Counted from the first letter of the stretch, positions 36,311 through 48,980 are shown. The stretch: 64,000 nt of DNA from Platycnemis pennipes (GCA_933228895.1 OW121849.1:39154354-39218353); one strand, 5' to 3'. Made by a program: numbers and translations. Notes: generated by a model not told the origin, from the letters alone.

Positions 36311-39185
36311 TGTCAGGTTGTAAATTTAATGCGCAAATCAATGTTCCTATTTTTTCGCATGAAATGAATATTGCTTGTGACATCAAATCCGCATATTCCA
36401 CTGCCTTCCCCTCCACAAATGAGAGGTTAGTATCTTTATTTTTTTTTCCTCTCCCCTATTTCCCGTGAGCCCTAAAGTTGTAAACGGAAACTGTGCCGTT
36501 GACATTACCTTTGCCCCGATCCTCCGGAGGGCAAAAATGTGAAATACAAATTTTTTTGGTTGAGGGATGGCTCTATAGAATAATGCGCGGCGATTTTCCC
36601 TCCTCCTTTTATTCTTCTCTTTCCCGAACTCTTCGTTCCCTTTTCTTTCCCGATGAAACGCCAGCTGGAAGGACGAAGGTCGGACGGCCACGTTCACCCA
36701 ACTATTCTCCTCCGGGAACTTTTTTGAGTTCCGATGCCGCGCCTCCGCGGGAGCGGAAAATATTATGTTCCTCCCACGTTCGGAGAAGCTTAATTCTTGC
36801 AAATTTCTCAGCGGCTCCTCCCGTTCGCGCAAGGGGTTGAGAGGGTTGGATGCGATGCTCTTTAGTGCCACCTCGAAACTTGCATTCAAAAAGCGGATGA
36901 AAGCCTTTCATTCCCCTCGGCGCCTCTCTCATCTTTTTAACTCGCGTTTCGGGCCGCGCGGCCTCAGATGCAGGCCGCATATTTTTCATGGGCGGCGGCG
37001 GGTGGGCGGCGGGCACAAAGAAAGTTATGCCAGTTCCACGTAGGATCTCTCGGAGATATGAAATTTCCGGCGCAAATTCAAATTAGAATGTTCGCTTTAA
37101 AGTGCGGGTCTTCTACGTACGGGTCAAAATAGGACGGGGGTGTGGTTTTTTATTCCGTTGAAGTGTCGGTGTTCCACGGGTATTCGCGCAACTCTGTCGG
37201 GCACTTCAAGTATCATTTTTCTCTGCGAGTATAAAGAACGAAAATAGTTTATTTTTTACTCTTTTACGGATAGCCTTAATAGCTTTACGAGTGTTTATGA
37301 TTATTTTATATTAGTCACATTTAATATCACGTATTTTATGCATGTGATAAAATATTTCTGGTCTAGCTCTAAATCATTTTTTACGCCGTGCGAAACAAAG
37401 TTGTCGCATATGTCAATTAAAAACTTACAAGATATTAAACGTTGAAAAGATAATTTTAATCAAATGTGCGAGCTGGGATACGTGACTTGGGGAAATATTT
37501 ATTCCGTCCAAACGCAATGCAAATTTTAATGCCTCTGCCGGCTAATTCACGTAGATAAACGAGCTGTAAAATGACATGCCCTGTTTTTCCAACCTAATTG
37601 TTTTCACCAGAGGCTGGAACAGACTTTGGACTTCATATTAAAATGTATCTTATTTTTAAAGCAGTTGAAAAAAATAGGGACAGCTGTGGTCTCTTCATAA
37701 TTGGGCCCATCCTATTGCTCTGGTGAACTGTATAACGGAGAAGACCTATTCTTTTTTAAAAATAAAAATGTCATATAGATGCATAAATCGTGTTCAGATC
37801 CTTATTGAAATTAGTTTAAATCAGGAGAAAGATTTCCTAGATATTTCAATGGTGTATTGCATGATGACATTTTTGTCCAGTAGAAGCTCCGATTAGTTTA
37901 ATAATAATTTCTTTTGAACTATATTGAAAATACAGTTTTATTGCGAATAATGCAGTTGCGATCATCGTATCCATTAAACTATATAGGGGAATGCTGTCTA
38001 ACAATTAAGCCCCTATTCCGCTTTCCTACTGATTTAATTATAGCGCGCTACTTCGCTTCAGGGGAGGTTTAATAGCAGGCTTTTAGGGTATGGGCAGATT
38101 CAGTATTACAGCCACACAGTGCTGCTTTTACGGTAAGTGCTTGTACTGCCGCAATCTTAGGTGGATGAATTCACCACTGTGCATTCCGCTAGATGATAGG
38201 GAAGAGCAAAAGGGAAATGATAATGTAGGTTGCGTTTCCCTTTGGACTGCATCCGGGAGAATTTGTCGATCCAATCGTCGATCATTGAGAATTACGTTAA
38301 GGGGAGGTGAGAGGTGAGTGAAAAGAGGAACGAATTTTATTTTTAGGGGATCCCACTACCTAATGGCATGAAACACTTTTTGAACTAGTTAAATAATTGT
38401 AATGAACGTTGAAGAGAGGGAATTCCCGGAAAGAATTCGAAGCGTGTTATTACTCAACGGAATATGATCCTTGCCGCATATTTTACAGGTCGTCAAACGC
38501 GGGCAGAAAATATCCTATTTCCATTTTATTTGTTTTTTATTTCATCATTAAATGTCAATATATGGCCGCATAAAATGCCTACGTAGCTCCTTTATAAAAA
38601 GTATTCTAATAATCTAGGAAGAACATCAACTCTTTCTCTCTTTGCATGCATTCTTATTTTTTCAATTCTCTTCTTTCTGTTGCTTGGACTTCTTGTCCAT
38701 TCTTCCATGCAATAAATATCAAATAATTACATAAATTGAGATTTCACGAAAAAAAAACTCAATAGGCGTCCTTTTTTCTATTTCTAGACGTCAATTCTTC
38801 TTTGGTCATAGCCGAACAAGAATATTGATTATTTCATGCAAATCCTTTCCATAATTAATCAATAAACTTCATTTATGCCGGAAAATACACTTTTGACACA
38901 TTTTGGAATAGTTTTACGATTTAACCCGAACTTATTTGTGATTGACTGCTGAGGTGGAAGCTTGGTGGAAAATATGTTGTACAAAATTATTTTTCTTACG
39001 GCAAATTAAAATTTTCTTTTGCTAGTTTTTCATTAGAATGTGTGGGGTTCGGAAATGCAGTCCTCGCTATATTCTTCTTGGAAAAAATGTAATTCCAGAG
39101 TAAATTGTGGTTGATATATCTTATTACACAGTTAAATCTAGAAACTTAGATGCTAGAAAATGGATCCACAACTACCCCATCCTTT
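36311..39185. other. Non-coding DNA
   Basis: 36480-37060 is GC-richer with a 168-codon minus frame that has no domain and overlaps frames on the other strand. 37200-39185 is AT-rich. Nothing recognised. Confidence 0.4.
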
Positions 39186-39186
39186 T

Positions 39187-39409
39187 TTAATTGAAAGATA
39201 TTGCAGTTTTCCTCAGAAGTAAACATTTATTTCCACTAGTTTCAATGTTACTACATCATTCTCAAGTTGTGAACAAGTTGGACTTAAGAATGATGTAGTA
39301 ACACTGAAACATTTCGAAATACATTTTTACTTCTGTGAATAATTGCACTACTTTTCTATTAATATGGAACGTTTCCACCACTTCACAATGAATCTGGTTT
39401 CTTTATACT
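39187..39409. mobile_element. Decayed palindromic insertion C
   Basis: Arms at about 39187-39270 and 39284-39362 are imperfect inverted repeats (cagaagtaaacatttatttc against gaaatacatttttacttctg). Near the axis both strands carry gaatgatgtagtaaca then tgaaac, a degenerate version of the CTGATGA...GAAAC block. A right-side stretch, 39361-about 39408, contains the complement of gtggtggaaacg, so a one-sided extension may exist, as in the other copies. Flanking atccttt repeats (39179-39185 and 39411-39417) could be remnants of a target duplication. More mutated than A, B and D. Confidence 0.5.
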
Positions 39410-39419
39410 TATCCTTTGT

Positions 39420-41760
39420 TCAGCACATTTTTAACGAATCCTCTATAATTATGCCACTAGAAAAACGCCTTGACGTAAAATGGTAATAGTATGCAATATT
39501 TGGAAACCAGAGCGTGTCAAGCAATTTTCCCAGGAACGTGAGGGTTTTTTTAGACGTGATTGCGTTATAGATGAAGATGTTGGATACGGGTATAAAATAC
39601 TGGCAAACAAAGAGAGGCTAGAGAAGGTGAGTGATTTAGGCAAATAATAGGAGATAGAGTGATGGAATGGCTCAGGTAGTTACAAGCAACCGTGTGTTTA
39701 AGGTTTAAGGGAAGTTGTTAGACGGAAGAACGTTTGTTTATAGAGGAAGATGTATTAGAATAACAGATAGTTTGGATGGATTGGTTGTGGTTGGAAATTA
39801 TGCGCAACTGGAGGTCATGTGAACGTTCTGTATGCACCACTTCGTGGGAAGCGTTTCAATTCCACCTTAACCTATTTTTATCGGTAGCGTTATGATAATA
39901 AAAACGAATATTCTCATATGCCGTGGCGACAGCACCGAAATCGTCCCCTGACGGACTCACTCAATTGGAAAATTATAAACGCCGAACGAATCATTATCGT
40001 CACTTCACAATTGACCGTTCTCGGCTGTACTCGTTCATCTCAAATTTCCCCTGTCGAGCGGCGTTGTTTGACGGATGGGAAGTTTCTCCCTGGAGAGTAA
40101 AAAGACGGGGGCGGAGAGAACGAAAATATCCGTGGATCGAGACCGACGGGGGCCGAGGATGGGTGGGAAAAAAATAGGGGGAACGGCGGAAAATTGGAGG
40201 GCGACAAAAACAGCGGAAGGGATGGATGGAGATGGAAGGATGCGCGCGTTTGCAGTCGGCGAGTGGGGTCGCTTTGGATCTCCGAGGTAAATTGAGGGGA
40301 GGGTGAGAAATTCATGCATGGATGTGTGTGTGTCTGTGAGAGAGCGGTGTGGGGGGGGGGGCGTACCCACATGGGGAAAAGGGCGTCGTAGTAAGAGAGG
40401 AGAGTCGTAATTAGTGGATTGATAGGCAAAGCCCCGGCACATGAATGCTCCTCCCCCAAAAGTCCCAATTCCCTCCCCGAGAAGAGCGACCTTTCCTCCC
40501 CCTACCACCTCTTCTTACGCCGAGGAAAGAACATTAACTTCCCTCCCCTCAACCTCCACTACACCCATTACCCTCTCACCCCCTTGCCTCCGTTCCCTTT
40601 CGCCCTTAACGCCCTCCGAGCCACTCTTAGGTCTTCCCAAGGTCCCAAAGCATGACTCAACGTCTAATGGTTTCATCTCAACCGCCTCCTCCGCCACCCG
40701 ACGAAGACACCCCCCGCCACTCTCCCTCCGACGTTCCCGAGCCTCCACCGATACCGCTCCCATTCCCGGCATCACCGGAGCTCTACCTCCCTCCCTGAAG
40801 GGAAGTCGACGTTAGATCTCGATGTCGCTTCTCGTGAGGGGGGTGTGTGTGTCGGGGTCGCGGGAAGGAGGGATGGGGGGTGGAAGTTTTATGGTCGCGA
40901 GCCGTGGGAGGGGAAGTGTCGCAAGATGAAGGGGTTCTTTCGGTGTCGGGGATGGAGGGAAAAAATATGCGCGGGTAAGTGAAAAGGGGGTGGTTGCGGG
41001 AGGAGGTTCGCGCGCGCCGTTCTCTCGCTCTTACTAGGCGTAAATGATTTAATGGGCAAGTTGAGAATCGTTGGAGGGTGAGGGCGTGGAATAAGGGTGG
41101 AGAGGAGAAGGGAAAGCCTTGTTGTTTGGCATGAAGTCGCAGGGAGGAATATATAGAGTGCAGGACGTGGCTTAAAGACGGTGAGATGAATGTAAGAGGG
41201 TAGCATGGAGCAGAGCGCAATGTGTGTAGAATTTGTTTAGACAAACGTATCTTCGTATCTTATTTTCGTGTCTCCATCGATTGCTTTCATGCAAATAAAA
41301 TCGGATGCGCTACATGCTTTTCCCTATTATATTCCTACTGTTTCAAAAATTTCCATGAAATTTTAAGAAATGCCGTTCCTGTTTTATTAAAATTGCGGGA
41401 TAACGGTGTGAATTCAGTTGATCGGTTTCGACTGCTGGAGTTAATTATTGACAAAATACCAAACAAAAGTATTTCCCTTTGCCCTCGACAAGTTTTCATA
41501 AGTGTATACGTAGCAGGCTACTCATTCTTTGGACATAAGGGTAATTCCTCTTTACTTCCGGAAATGGCTTATGTGAAGAAGCACTTTTTTTTCAGTAGCA
41601 AACCGAATGAATGTGATTTTCCATTTCATTTCCCTTAACACGCATTCCGGTAATTTATTTCACATTCTTCTGAACTCTTTTCTATTTAAATTCAGCCATT
41701 TATTTCCGAGTAATCTTGCAAGTGCAGTTCTTTGAGTAAGAGACGGACTGTACTGCCACT
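39420..41760. other. Non-coding DNA with strand-asymmetric patches
   Basis: 40070-40440 is purine/G-rich on +, with 11 G at 40351-40361. 40450-40800 is C/T-rich on +, and 40830-41180 is G-rich on +. The frames of up to 157 codons are low-complexity. No gene supported. Confidence 0.45.
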
Positions 41761-41799
41761 GGAGATGGATGAGTAGTTTGGCCGGGAGAGTGGAAAGGA

Positions 41800-42010
41800 C
41801 CTTAGAGTGTGCATTGGCCTATTTTCCTATATAAATCGCCAAGGGCTCGGCAGTCTCAAGTCCCTTGCGACGGATGGATCACTGCACTTTAAATGTCCTT
41901 CACACGCCACTTGGGGACGGATCGCGATTACTGTGGAAAAAAATCACCGCCGTAGACATCGAACCCATACCTTCGGCCTAGGTGATCAGAATACTTGGCC
42001 TCGTAGGCCG
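41800..42010 (-). repeat. Degraded SINE, minus strand (family 1)
   Basis: On the minus strand: ggccaagtattctgatcacc, a B-box-like gggttcgatgtc, ggcggtgatttttttcc, then ccgtccccaagtggc and gcagtgatccatccgtcg, in family 1 order. Confidence 0.65.
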
Positions 42011-45000
42011 TTTCGTCATCATTGCCAACTAGTTTCATAAAATATATCATATCGTTCATGAGTTCATTTTCTTTGTCTCATCTAGTTAAAATAAAAAAAT
42101 GAAACAGTCATCAGGCTTTTACAGCTTTGTGTAGTCTCTTCGCCTCATTCGTAATTGTCTCTGTATTTTTTACCTGTCTCCCTTTAGAGGGACGAAATGT
42201 CATAGGAATTAACTCGGGGGATAACTGAGAAAAGGGTAGATGTTGATTATCCTCATCCCCATCCATAGCATTTTTCGTGACCCATAATTGCACAGAATTA
42301 AAATAAAGGACATTTTGGAAGTCCCCATGTGGTTATTGTTTCCTCTTCCGACAAATAAAAAGGTTTTTCGTGAAGGGAAGCATTGTTCTTAAGAAATCAA
42401 TGTCTTTACTCAAGATGGAATAAACTGTGGATGTGGCACTAAAAAATATGTGGAATTTTATGTTACACATACTTGAAAGGAGAAGTGGTATATATTCAAA
42501 TTGCCTATGATACACTTTTTAACGGAATTTAGCCTTAATATTTCCTGCATATTCCTTATTTTCTGGCAGCGCTGCCTCGTCGGTAACATGATCGATATTC
42601 TAAGGGCACAGATTCAAATCTAACCTCTACTTTGTGTACCATGTAGTGTCCAGAATTACATTTTAGGTTTTAGAGTAAGATAAAATCTCAGTGATGGAGA
42701 GTCATATCTAAATTTCTGTACTACCTACTATTTTCCTACAGTTTACTCTTACTTGTAATTGCTTTATCAATTTTGAATGTGGCGTTCTTCCCACGCCGCA
42801 TTCAAAGATGAAACCATTAAGATACTCTTTGAGGAGGCAATGCGGACGCGGAAGGAAATCGTGTGAAAAGCGATTCTAAGAAAGTGGGGGAGCGAAACTC
42901 GGAATGGGGGCAAGGGGGCAAAAGAGTGGTGTGGAATAGACCTGAAAACGAGGTGGAGTTGATGGGTATGAATGGGGAGAGAGAGAAGAGATATAGAGGG
43001 GAGATAGGGGGAGAAGAAAGGGAGAGGCGAACAAAGGGTGGAGGAGGAGAAGAAGAGGAGATGGGAAAGAGATTAAGTGGGAGGGAAGAGGTAGAAGAGA
43101 GAGAGAGAGATAAGGGCAGGTGGTGTATGAATGGGGGGATTGCGTCGGGGTCGACGTGCAAGGTCTGAGGGAGAATCGGTTTCGATGGCTGGGAAGATGA
43201 AGTGGGGATTCCTGGCGTTTTCATGCCTTCCTTTGAAGCCGTCTCCATCACAGCGAGGCGAGGGAAACTGGGCCCCAATTACAGGAGCGTAGCTTAATTT
43301 ACGGGCCGCTCTCCCATCGACGGGTAAATACGCGGCAGATGGGCGAGTCCGTCCCGTCGAATGTAAAGCGTGCTTGGAGTCTTTCTGCTCTTCAAAAGCC
43401 CAGCCCTCTTTATTAAACCTTTCCCTCGAGTTCAACAACGACAAAATATTTCCAACAACCGTGTTGTCCGTCAATTACACTTATTCAACCCTTATTCTTA
43501 TCTTTCGAAGCGGTAATAGCCCGCTGTAATGGGGCATAGTTCTTTAATTTTTACGAGGAATGATACTCGTTATTAAAATCAAGGTTTGTTTCCCAATAAC
43601 GTAATCATTTTGAATTAGAAAATCTCGAACGTCTGGTTCTTTTTTTGCATGCCTTCATTCATTATCCCTTCTGTATCATTGTTATTCGGACGTAAAGTTA
43701 CGTAGCTACATGAGTGGAAAAAGCTCTATGCAGAGATTGACAGAGAGACGTTCCATCTCACTTATTGGGTGAAAGTATATGAAATTACTTACTGCTATCT
43801 ATTTTTTCAACAAAAATCACTATTCCAGTTTCCCAGCGCTCAGCCAGGACTAAAACGGATGTGTCCAGAAAGATGCTTAATGTAGCTTTAGGCATTTTGG
43901 CGCAGTTTCGGTAGACTTATTGTGCGGCATTAAATGTAAATGCTTTGACTATTCCCTGTATGCTTCGCGCGTAACCAAAATGTTTGTGCAAGATGCGAGT
44001 AGTGAATGTCTCATATAATTATAGTTTGAAAAACTTTATATATATATACTATAAGCTTTATGGTATAAAACTGCTGTTTTCCAGAAGGATTCTTGGCAGT
44101 AAAACAGTCAATACTATAGTTACCACCAATAGGTTTATATGAGCTACGGTATTTTTGATTGGTGTAAGGACACCCCCTGCCGGCTACCATTGCGTGAAAC
44201 TTGGAAAAATGTAGGTGATAGGAAAGTAAAAGAAGTCACCCAAATAATTAGCTGGTACATATTGTATAATAATATACTCTTCTGGATCAAGAAATCAGTC
44301 CCTCAGCACGCTCAAAATTTATTTCAATTCCGAATATTGTCGATCCTTAAAACTAAAGGGCGAGGTTTTGCTCGATGATATTAAAGTGAATGTAAATTTA
44401 ATCAGCCAGCAGAAAAACCTTCTTTAGTATTTGATATTCAGGTGCAGGTAGAATGTCCATTATTTCTCATAATGAGATGTCTTCGTTATTTAGATCCTCA
44501 TTAAAATACAGACTTATTTATTTTATGTTCCTCCTTAAGGGCAAAGTCTATCTTTTTGTCAGAATGAACGCGATTTTTTCCACTTTTTCTTAAAACTAAA
44601 GCGATAACCTCTAATTGTTTTTATCCAGCCCATAGTACTACATGGTTTAGAAAAAATCTAAAAAAATTTGTGGCTGAAATTTTCCTTGTGTTCTATTCGC
44701 TCTCTTAGTGTTTTAGCGGAATTCATGGAAAGAAGTTATTTAGCATTACCGCATGCAGACTACATCGCTCACTTGTGCTTTTATCGCTTCTGCAGTAAGC
44801 ATTCTGCAAAAGAACTCCGCGTCATATTCATTTTTTTCTCATTCTACGCCGCTTTTGGTGCTTGTGGGCTTTTTTCATGGTCTACTTACTTCGCCATGAT
44901 ATATTTAATTTTACAAGGTATTCCCTTAAAAAAATGTATCGCATAATGTTAATCTATGCGATTAATGTTTCATATTATGCATTAATGCATTAAATGACGA

Positions 45001-45082
45001 AGGCATTGGTGTAAAATGAAGTTATATTTCTTCAACTTCTAAAGTATTACGGAAAACATTGTTGTGTTTGTGAGTTTCATTC

Positions 45083-45130
45083 CTACTCCTTGTTATTAAT
45101 GTAAGGCTACTCCTTGTTATTAATGTAAGA
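45083..45130 (+). repeat. 24-bp tandem duplication
   Basis: ctactccttgttattaatgt-aagg (45083-45106) is followed at once by the same 24 bases with one change (45107-45130). A recent local duplication. Confidence 0.8.
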
Positions 45131-45837
45131 CTTAGGTGAATGCAGGTGATGATCCAACGGACCACTGTATCAGTTTTGTTATCAAATATCCCCTAGTTGT
45201 AAAACAAAGTGTACATATTGATGGATGATTCCTCAGATACCAACAGCAGTGTAAATTTGTTACGTAAAACCTGTTTATAATACTTGCCTCCACTGATTGA
45301 AATTTCGTAAGAAGTCGAAAAGATAATTGGTTTGGTTTTAATACAATCAAAGCTAACTGCGGTGATTGTTTGCAACAAGCATCTTACATTATTATTACAT
45401 TACAAACAATCTTATCTTCGCATTTTTTCTTTCGAATTTTTTTTTCTCCATTCGTAGTTATCTTTGTTGATGATAGTTTATGACACACAACATTTTCGGA
45501 ACTCACTCTAGTTAAATGGTTCCAGTGCATTTAATTTAAGTAATAACTACTCACTTATTGGTAATAATTTCTGTATTCCAAATGACAAAGTATATCCGAG
45601 CAATTACAGCCATACATTATTACGAAAGATTCTAAATATTATTGCAATAGAACTAGTACAAACGTTTTCCCGTCCCTTATTTTGTTGGTGTATATTAGGT
45701 ATACTTTTTTGGAGAATACAGTATTGCTTTTTGGACTTCACATGTTTCCTTAGATATTCTGACATGTTCTACTATCATGAAACACCCAGTTTTCGGATTT
45801 GAGACCTTCTTCTATTTGAAGCCTGTATTTGAATCAC

Positions 45838-45890
45838 CCATATCTACATAGCACCTATTCTAAAAGTCACCACAGTGTGTGAGGCAGGCA
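45838..45890 (+). repeat. Second copy of the dispersed repeat fragment
   Basis: tctacatagcacctattcta aaagtcaccacagtgtgtga ggcag resembles the fragment at 19320-19380 with several substitutions. Confidence 0.35.
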
Positions 45891-46262
45891 GAGACTGCAC
45901 TTTAATATCCAGAAAAGCAATCCATCTTGAATTTCGAATTTCTGCGAGATTCAGTCTATTACCTATTCAACCCGAGGTATCAGATAGATTTAATCATTAT
46001 AATTTTCACAAAGAGGGCATACTGTTGAGCCTATGAATGGTTCATGATCACAAGCTTAGAAGCTCGTCGCTGCACGTCACCAAAACTTGTGAATATTTGA
46101 GTGTCCCTCCGCTAATTACGTTTACTCAACTGGACCGCCATACTGCTCTCTCCATTAGTAATGTAAGGAGAGAAAATTGCTAACATGAATTACTTGTGAG
46201 GAAAGTAATGCCAAAGTTTCCAAGTTGCATGAATAGTTTTACACGCTAACCATTTACCCCCT

Positions 46263-46307
46263 CTCAAATCCCAAATCCCCACGGTGAATGGGGATTTGGG
46301 ATTTGAG
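46263..46307. repeat. Perfect 18-bp hairpin
   Basis: ctcaaatcccaaatcccc (46263-46280), a 9-nt loop acggtgaat, then ggggatttgggatttgag (46290-46307). The arms are fully complementary. No target duplication or terminator context was found. Confidence 0.75.
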
Positions 46308-46439
46308 TTCAGTAGTAATATTGGAATTGGGAGAACCCATGTAAACATTACACAAACACCGCGCCTTAGGTAGGAAAGTGAAGGTCCCCGTTACTAAATA
46401 AAAGCAGATTTAATGGATATACGTGACAAAGAAGAGGGC

Positions 46440-46625
46440 TGAGGAAAAAGTAAAATTGTCTCGAGAGGGGAATTGGAACCGAGAGTCAGCCGCACAATGT
46501 GAATGTGATTGCACTCCACCCTCTATCCGTTCCCTGAAAAATCCCTACGCGTTTCCATTTTCCAGCCTATCCTGAATGGTACGAATTACCCTCGGTGTTG
46601 GTTGCCTTCCATGAATAACTACTGC
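46440..46625 (+). repeat. SINE 3' part (family 1)
   Basis: ccaccctctatccgttccct gaaaaatccc, then cctatcctgaatggtacgaa, ttaccctcggtgttggttgc and cttccatgaataacta follow the last 120 bases of the reference SINE closely. The head is degraded or missing. Confidence 0.75.
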
Positions 46626-47620
46626 TAACAGTGGCGAGGGTTCGTCCCTCGCTGCGGCGGAACTGGTTCGTGATGTTGGGAAGGTGGGCGCGCTTCCGCG
46701 GAACGGTGCAGAAAGAATTTCCCCAGGGGACACGGGGATCGTGTCTTTCCGGCGCGGCGAGTTTTACAGTCGCCTCTTCCCGCGGGCAATTTGGTGGCAT
46801 CCCTTCCGCTTCCCTTTCCACTCGCCCCTTCCCCTACAGCCCCTTTAGCCTTCGTTACGCCTCGCTTTTGTTTGCCGCAGGGGGACCCCACCGGTAGATA
46901 GCGCGCGGGAACTGGGCCGTCCGAGGGGGCAATAAATGTAGTATCGTCGTGATCAACGCCGCTGCCCTTTCAAGCATGCCCCGCGACCTCTTTCTCACCC
47001 AACCTCTCTCTCTCTCTCCACCCTCGAGCCTCCCGTTCCTTCATCCCTTTGCGCTGACCCGGCCCGAGATTTTTAGAACATGCCTGGCCTTTCTCGTTGC
47101 AGCTGTCGAATTACGTGACTCTATGGTTTTTTTTTTAAGCCCCACCTATCTCTTTTTTCTCTAATTACGCTTCGTTGCCTCCCCCCGGGGTCATATTTTC
47201 GCCGTTTGTCGTCCCTCGGCATTATCTCGTTCCCCTATGGTGTTTATGTTTGCACGCCCGAATCTCCGCGTCTTCCGTCGCATGAATTTCCCAAATTGTC
47301 CTTTTTGCCCGAGTGCTTTCATCTTTATATCCGTGTCGCACTCATAGGTGTACATACATGTTAGCTTGGTTAGTGCGTTAAAATGTATGTTAGTCATGGG
47401 TTGTTGAAAAATCTCCAAATATTTCAAGTTTTTCGTGAATAGGAATTTGTCGCCAAGAATGTTGAATGAAATAATTTGTCAATGTGTACATCATCTTCGG
47501 TCAGCGATTCTAAGATTAGTTCCATATAGAGTACATTATGTTTATGACACCAATTAACTAGGATAATCCTAACCTCTTAGCTCTCCTTAGTGCGTAGATG
47601 GTAGAGAGAGAGACACTTAT
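46626..47620. other. Non-coding DNA, GC-rich then AT-rich
   Basis: 46626-46920 is GC-rich, with overlapping frames on both strands and no domain. 46970-47060 contains a tctctctctctc run. The rest is AT-rich. Confidence 0.4.
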
Positions 47621-47634
47621 GATTACTTTATTTT

Positions 47635-47850
47635 GCATAATAAAACGCAATGGTAATACTCCACACTAATTTAATGATAGTCGACCCAGGTTTCGGCAAC
47701 TCAGTGCCATTTTCAAGGAAAAGCCTTGAAAATGGCACTGAGTTGCCGAAACTCGGGTCGACTATCATCAAAATAGTGTGGAGTATTACCATTGCGTTTT
47801 ATTATGCATATTAAAAACTTCCACGAGGTTACGCCTGCAATGACTTCTTA
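47635..47850. mobile_element. Palindromic insertion D (Penelope-like pseudo-LTR inverted dimer?)
   Basis: An exact 14-bp direct repeat, gattactttatttt, flanks the insert at 47621-47634 and 47851-47864. The palindrome (47634-47808) has arms reading, from the axis outward, ccttgaaaatggcactgagt tgccgaaac..gggtcgacta tcat...agtgtggagtattacc. The 42-nt extension is on the right (47809-47850) and on the minus strand reads ...cctcgtggaagttttt, carrying the same GTGGAA as A and B. Stem II (ggca...tgcc) is good, but the core has CTTGAAAA where CTGATGA is expected, so an essential G is lost. Total 216 bp, close to B. Confidence 0.75.
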
Positions 47851-47864
47851 GATTACTTTATTTT

Positions 47865-48740
47865 TTTGGGTGCTAGGTAATTACGTGCGACTACCAATAA
47901 AGTCCACAAGACACTACGAATGAGAAGAAAACAAACACTCAATCCATTAAACAAAATCCCAATTTCTTTATATTTCTAAAAAATTTCCACTGAACTGAAA
48001 TACCACATAATTTCCATAAAAGAATCACAATCCGCCTCCCTGTTTATTTATCGACACTGGATACCAAGAGGGTTGTTGAAGATAAAATTCAGTCTAGATC
48101 TTAGTAAATTTAAAATTGTATCTTAACCGTTACAATAGCTCTCCTCTGGATCCTTCTATCAGCTAACCTTTCCATGCTTAATGACACTTCAACTATAAAT
48201 CCTTCCATACTCGCCATATAAATGTCGTACCCAGCCTTCCTTTGCCATTCTTCCAATTAACTTTTCGCCAGACGATTTCCTTCGTCAGGCCATCATGTCT
48301 CAAGACATGACCGATTACGTTATCGTATCTTCTTTTTAAAATTTTCAGCAGACTTCTATTTATCCCAATCTTCTTAGAAATTTTTCATTTGTTACTCGGT
48401 CGATCCAATTTATCTTCATCATTCTTAGGTGGCACCACATTTTGAATATTTCTAGTCTTGAGATATCTGTGGCTGTTAACATACCTCCTTGGGTTGTTGT
48501 TGATATTTTTTTGTTGTGTAAGATAAAGCCATGATAACTTCTGGCAGAAGCCACAAAGTTGCGTGCAGATTTAGAGGTGATCGGGAGATCAACTTCACTG
48601 ATTGAAGCTATATTTTTAGTGTCCTCGCCAAATAATTCGGTAAACATTAAATTGGTCTCTGTAACTTATATAGGAACTACACTTGTGTATTAACTCAAGA
48701 AGATTTGCGCAATTTTTGTCCATGTGTCAAGATACGTAAA
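47865..48740. other. Non-coding AT-rich DNA
   Basis: No repeat recognised. A 95-codon minus frame at 48360-48647 has no recognisable family. Confidence 0.4.
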
Positions 48741-48744
48741 ATCG

Positions 48745-48980
48745 TTGACTTGCGGAATCATTAAAATCGGCAGTCGGCTTTTGATTGTGAGACCCCTGGT
48801 ACAAATCCTAGCGGAGGCTATATTTTTCAGCGCAATGCGTCTAAAATTAGTGTCTTAGGTAGAAAACTTCTCGATTGATACTCCGTCTTTTTGGTGGGGC
48901 ATTAAAAGAAGGGTTGCTTTATGCCTCTCGTTCGTAGTAGTCTAATGCCGTCGCCGAATTTCTCTCTTCTTTTACTCCTC
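48745..48980 (+). repeat. Degraded SINE (family 1)
   Basis: cagtcggcttttgattgtga gacccctggtacaaatccta gcggaggctatatttttcag matches the head, B box and following segment. agtctaatgccgtcgccgaa tttctctcttctt matches the late body. Confidence 0.65.

Larger units (their letters stand above)
42011..46262. other. Non-coding DNA
   Basis: Mostly AT-rich. 42850-43140 is strongly purine-rich on +. A tRNA-like fragment (gcagcgctgcctcgtcggta ... cagattcaaatct) at 42570-42625 may be a SINE head. A tatatatatata run is near 44037. Open frames have no family motif. Confidence 0.4.

Noticed and set aside
36383..36889. 168-codon minus-strand frame
   Set aside because: Sits in a GC-richer patch where all frames are open; no domain recognised.
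41222..41638. 138-codon + frame starting MCRICLDK, suggestive of a zinc finger
   Set aside because: Only the first few residues look RING-like; the spacing of later Cys/His does not form a finger.
46263..46307. Rho-independent terminator
   Set aside because: A hairpin in a eukaryotic intergenic or intronic setting with no T-tract and no gene upstream.
9230..47864. CRISPR array or phage attachment sites from the repeated palindromes
   Set aside because: Repeats are dispersed, non-identical and eukaryotic in context; no spacers or cas genes.
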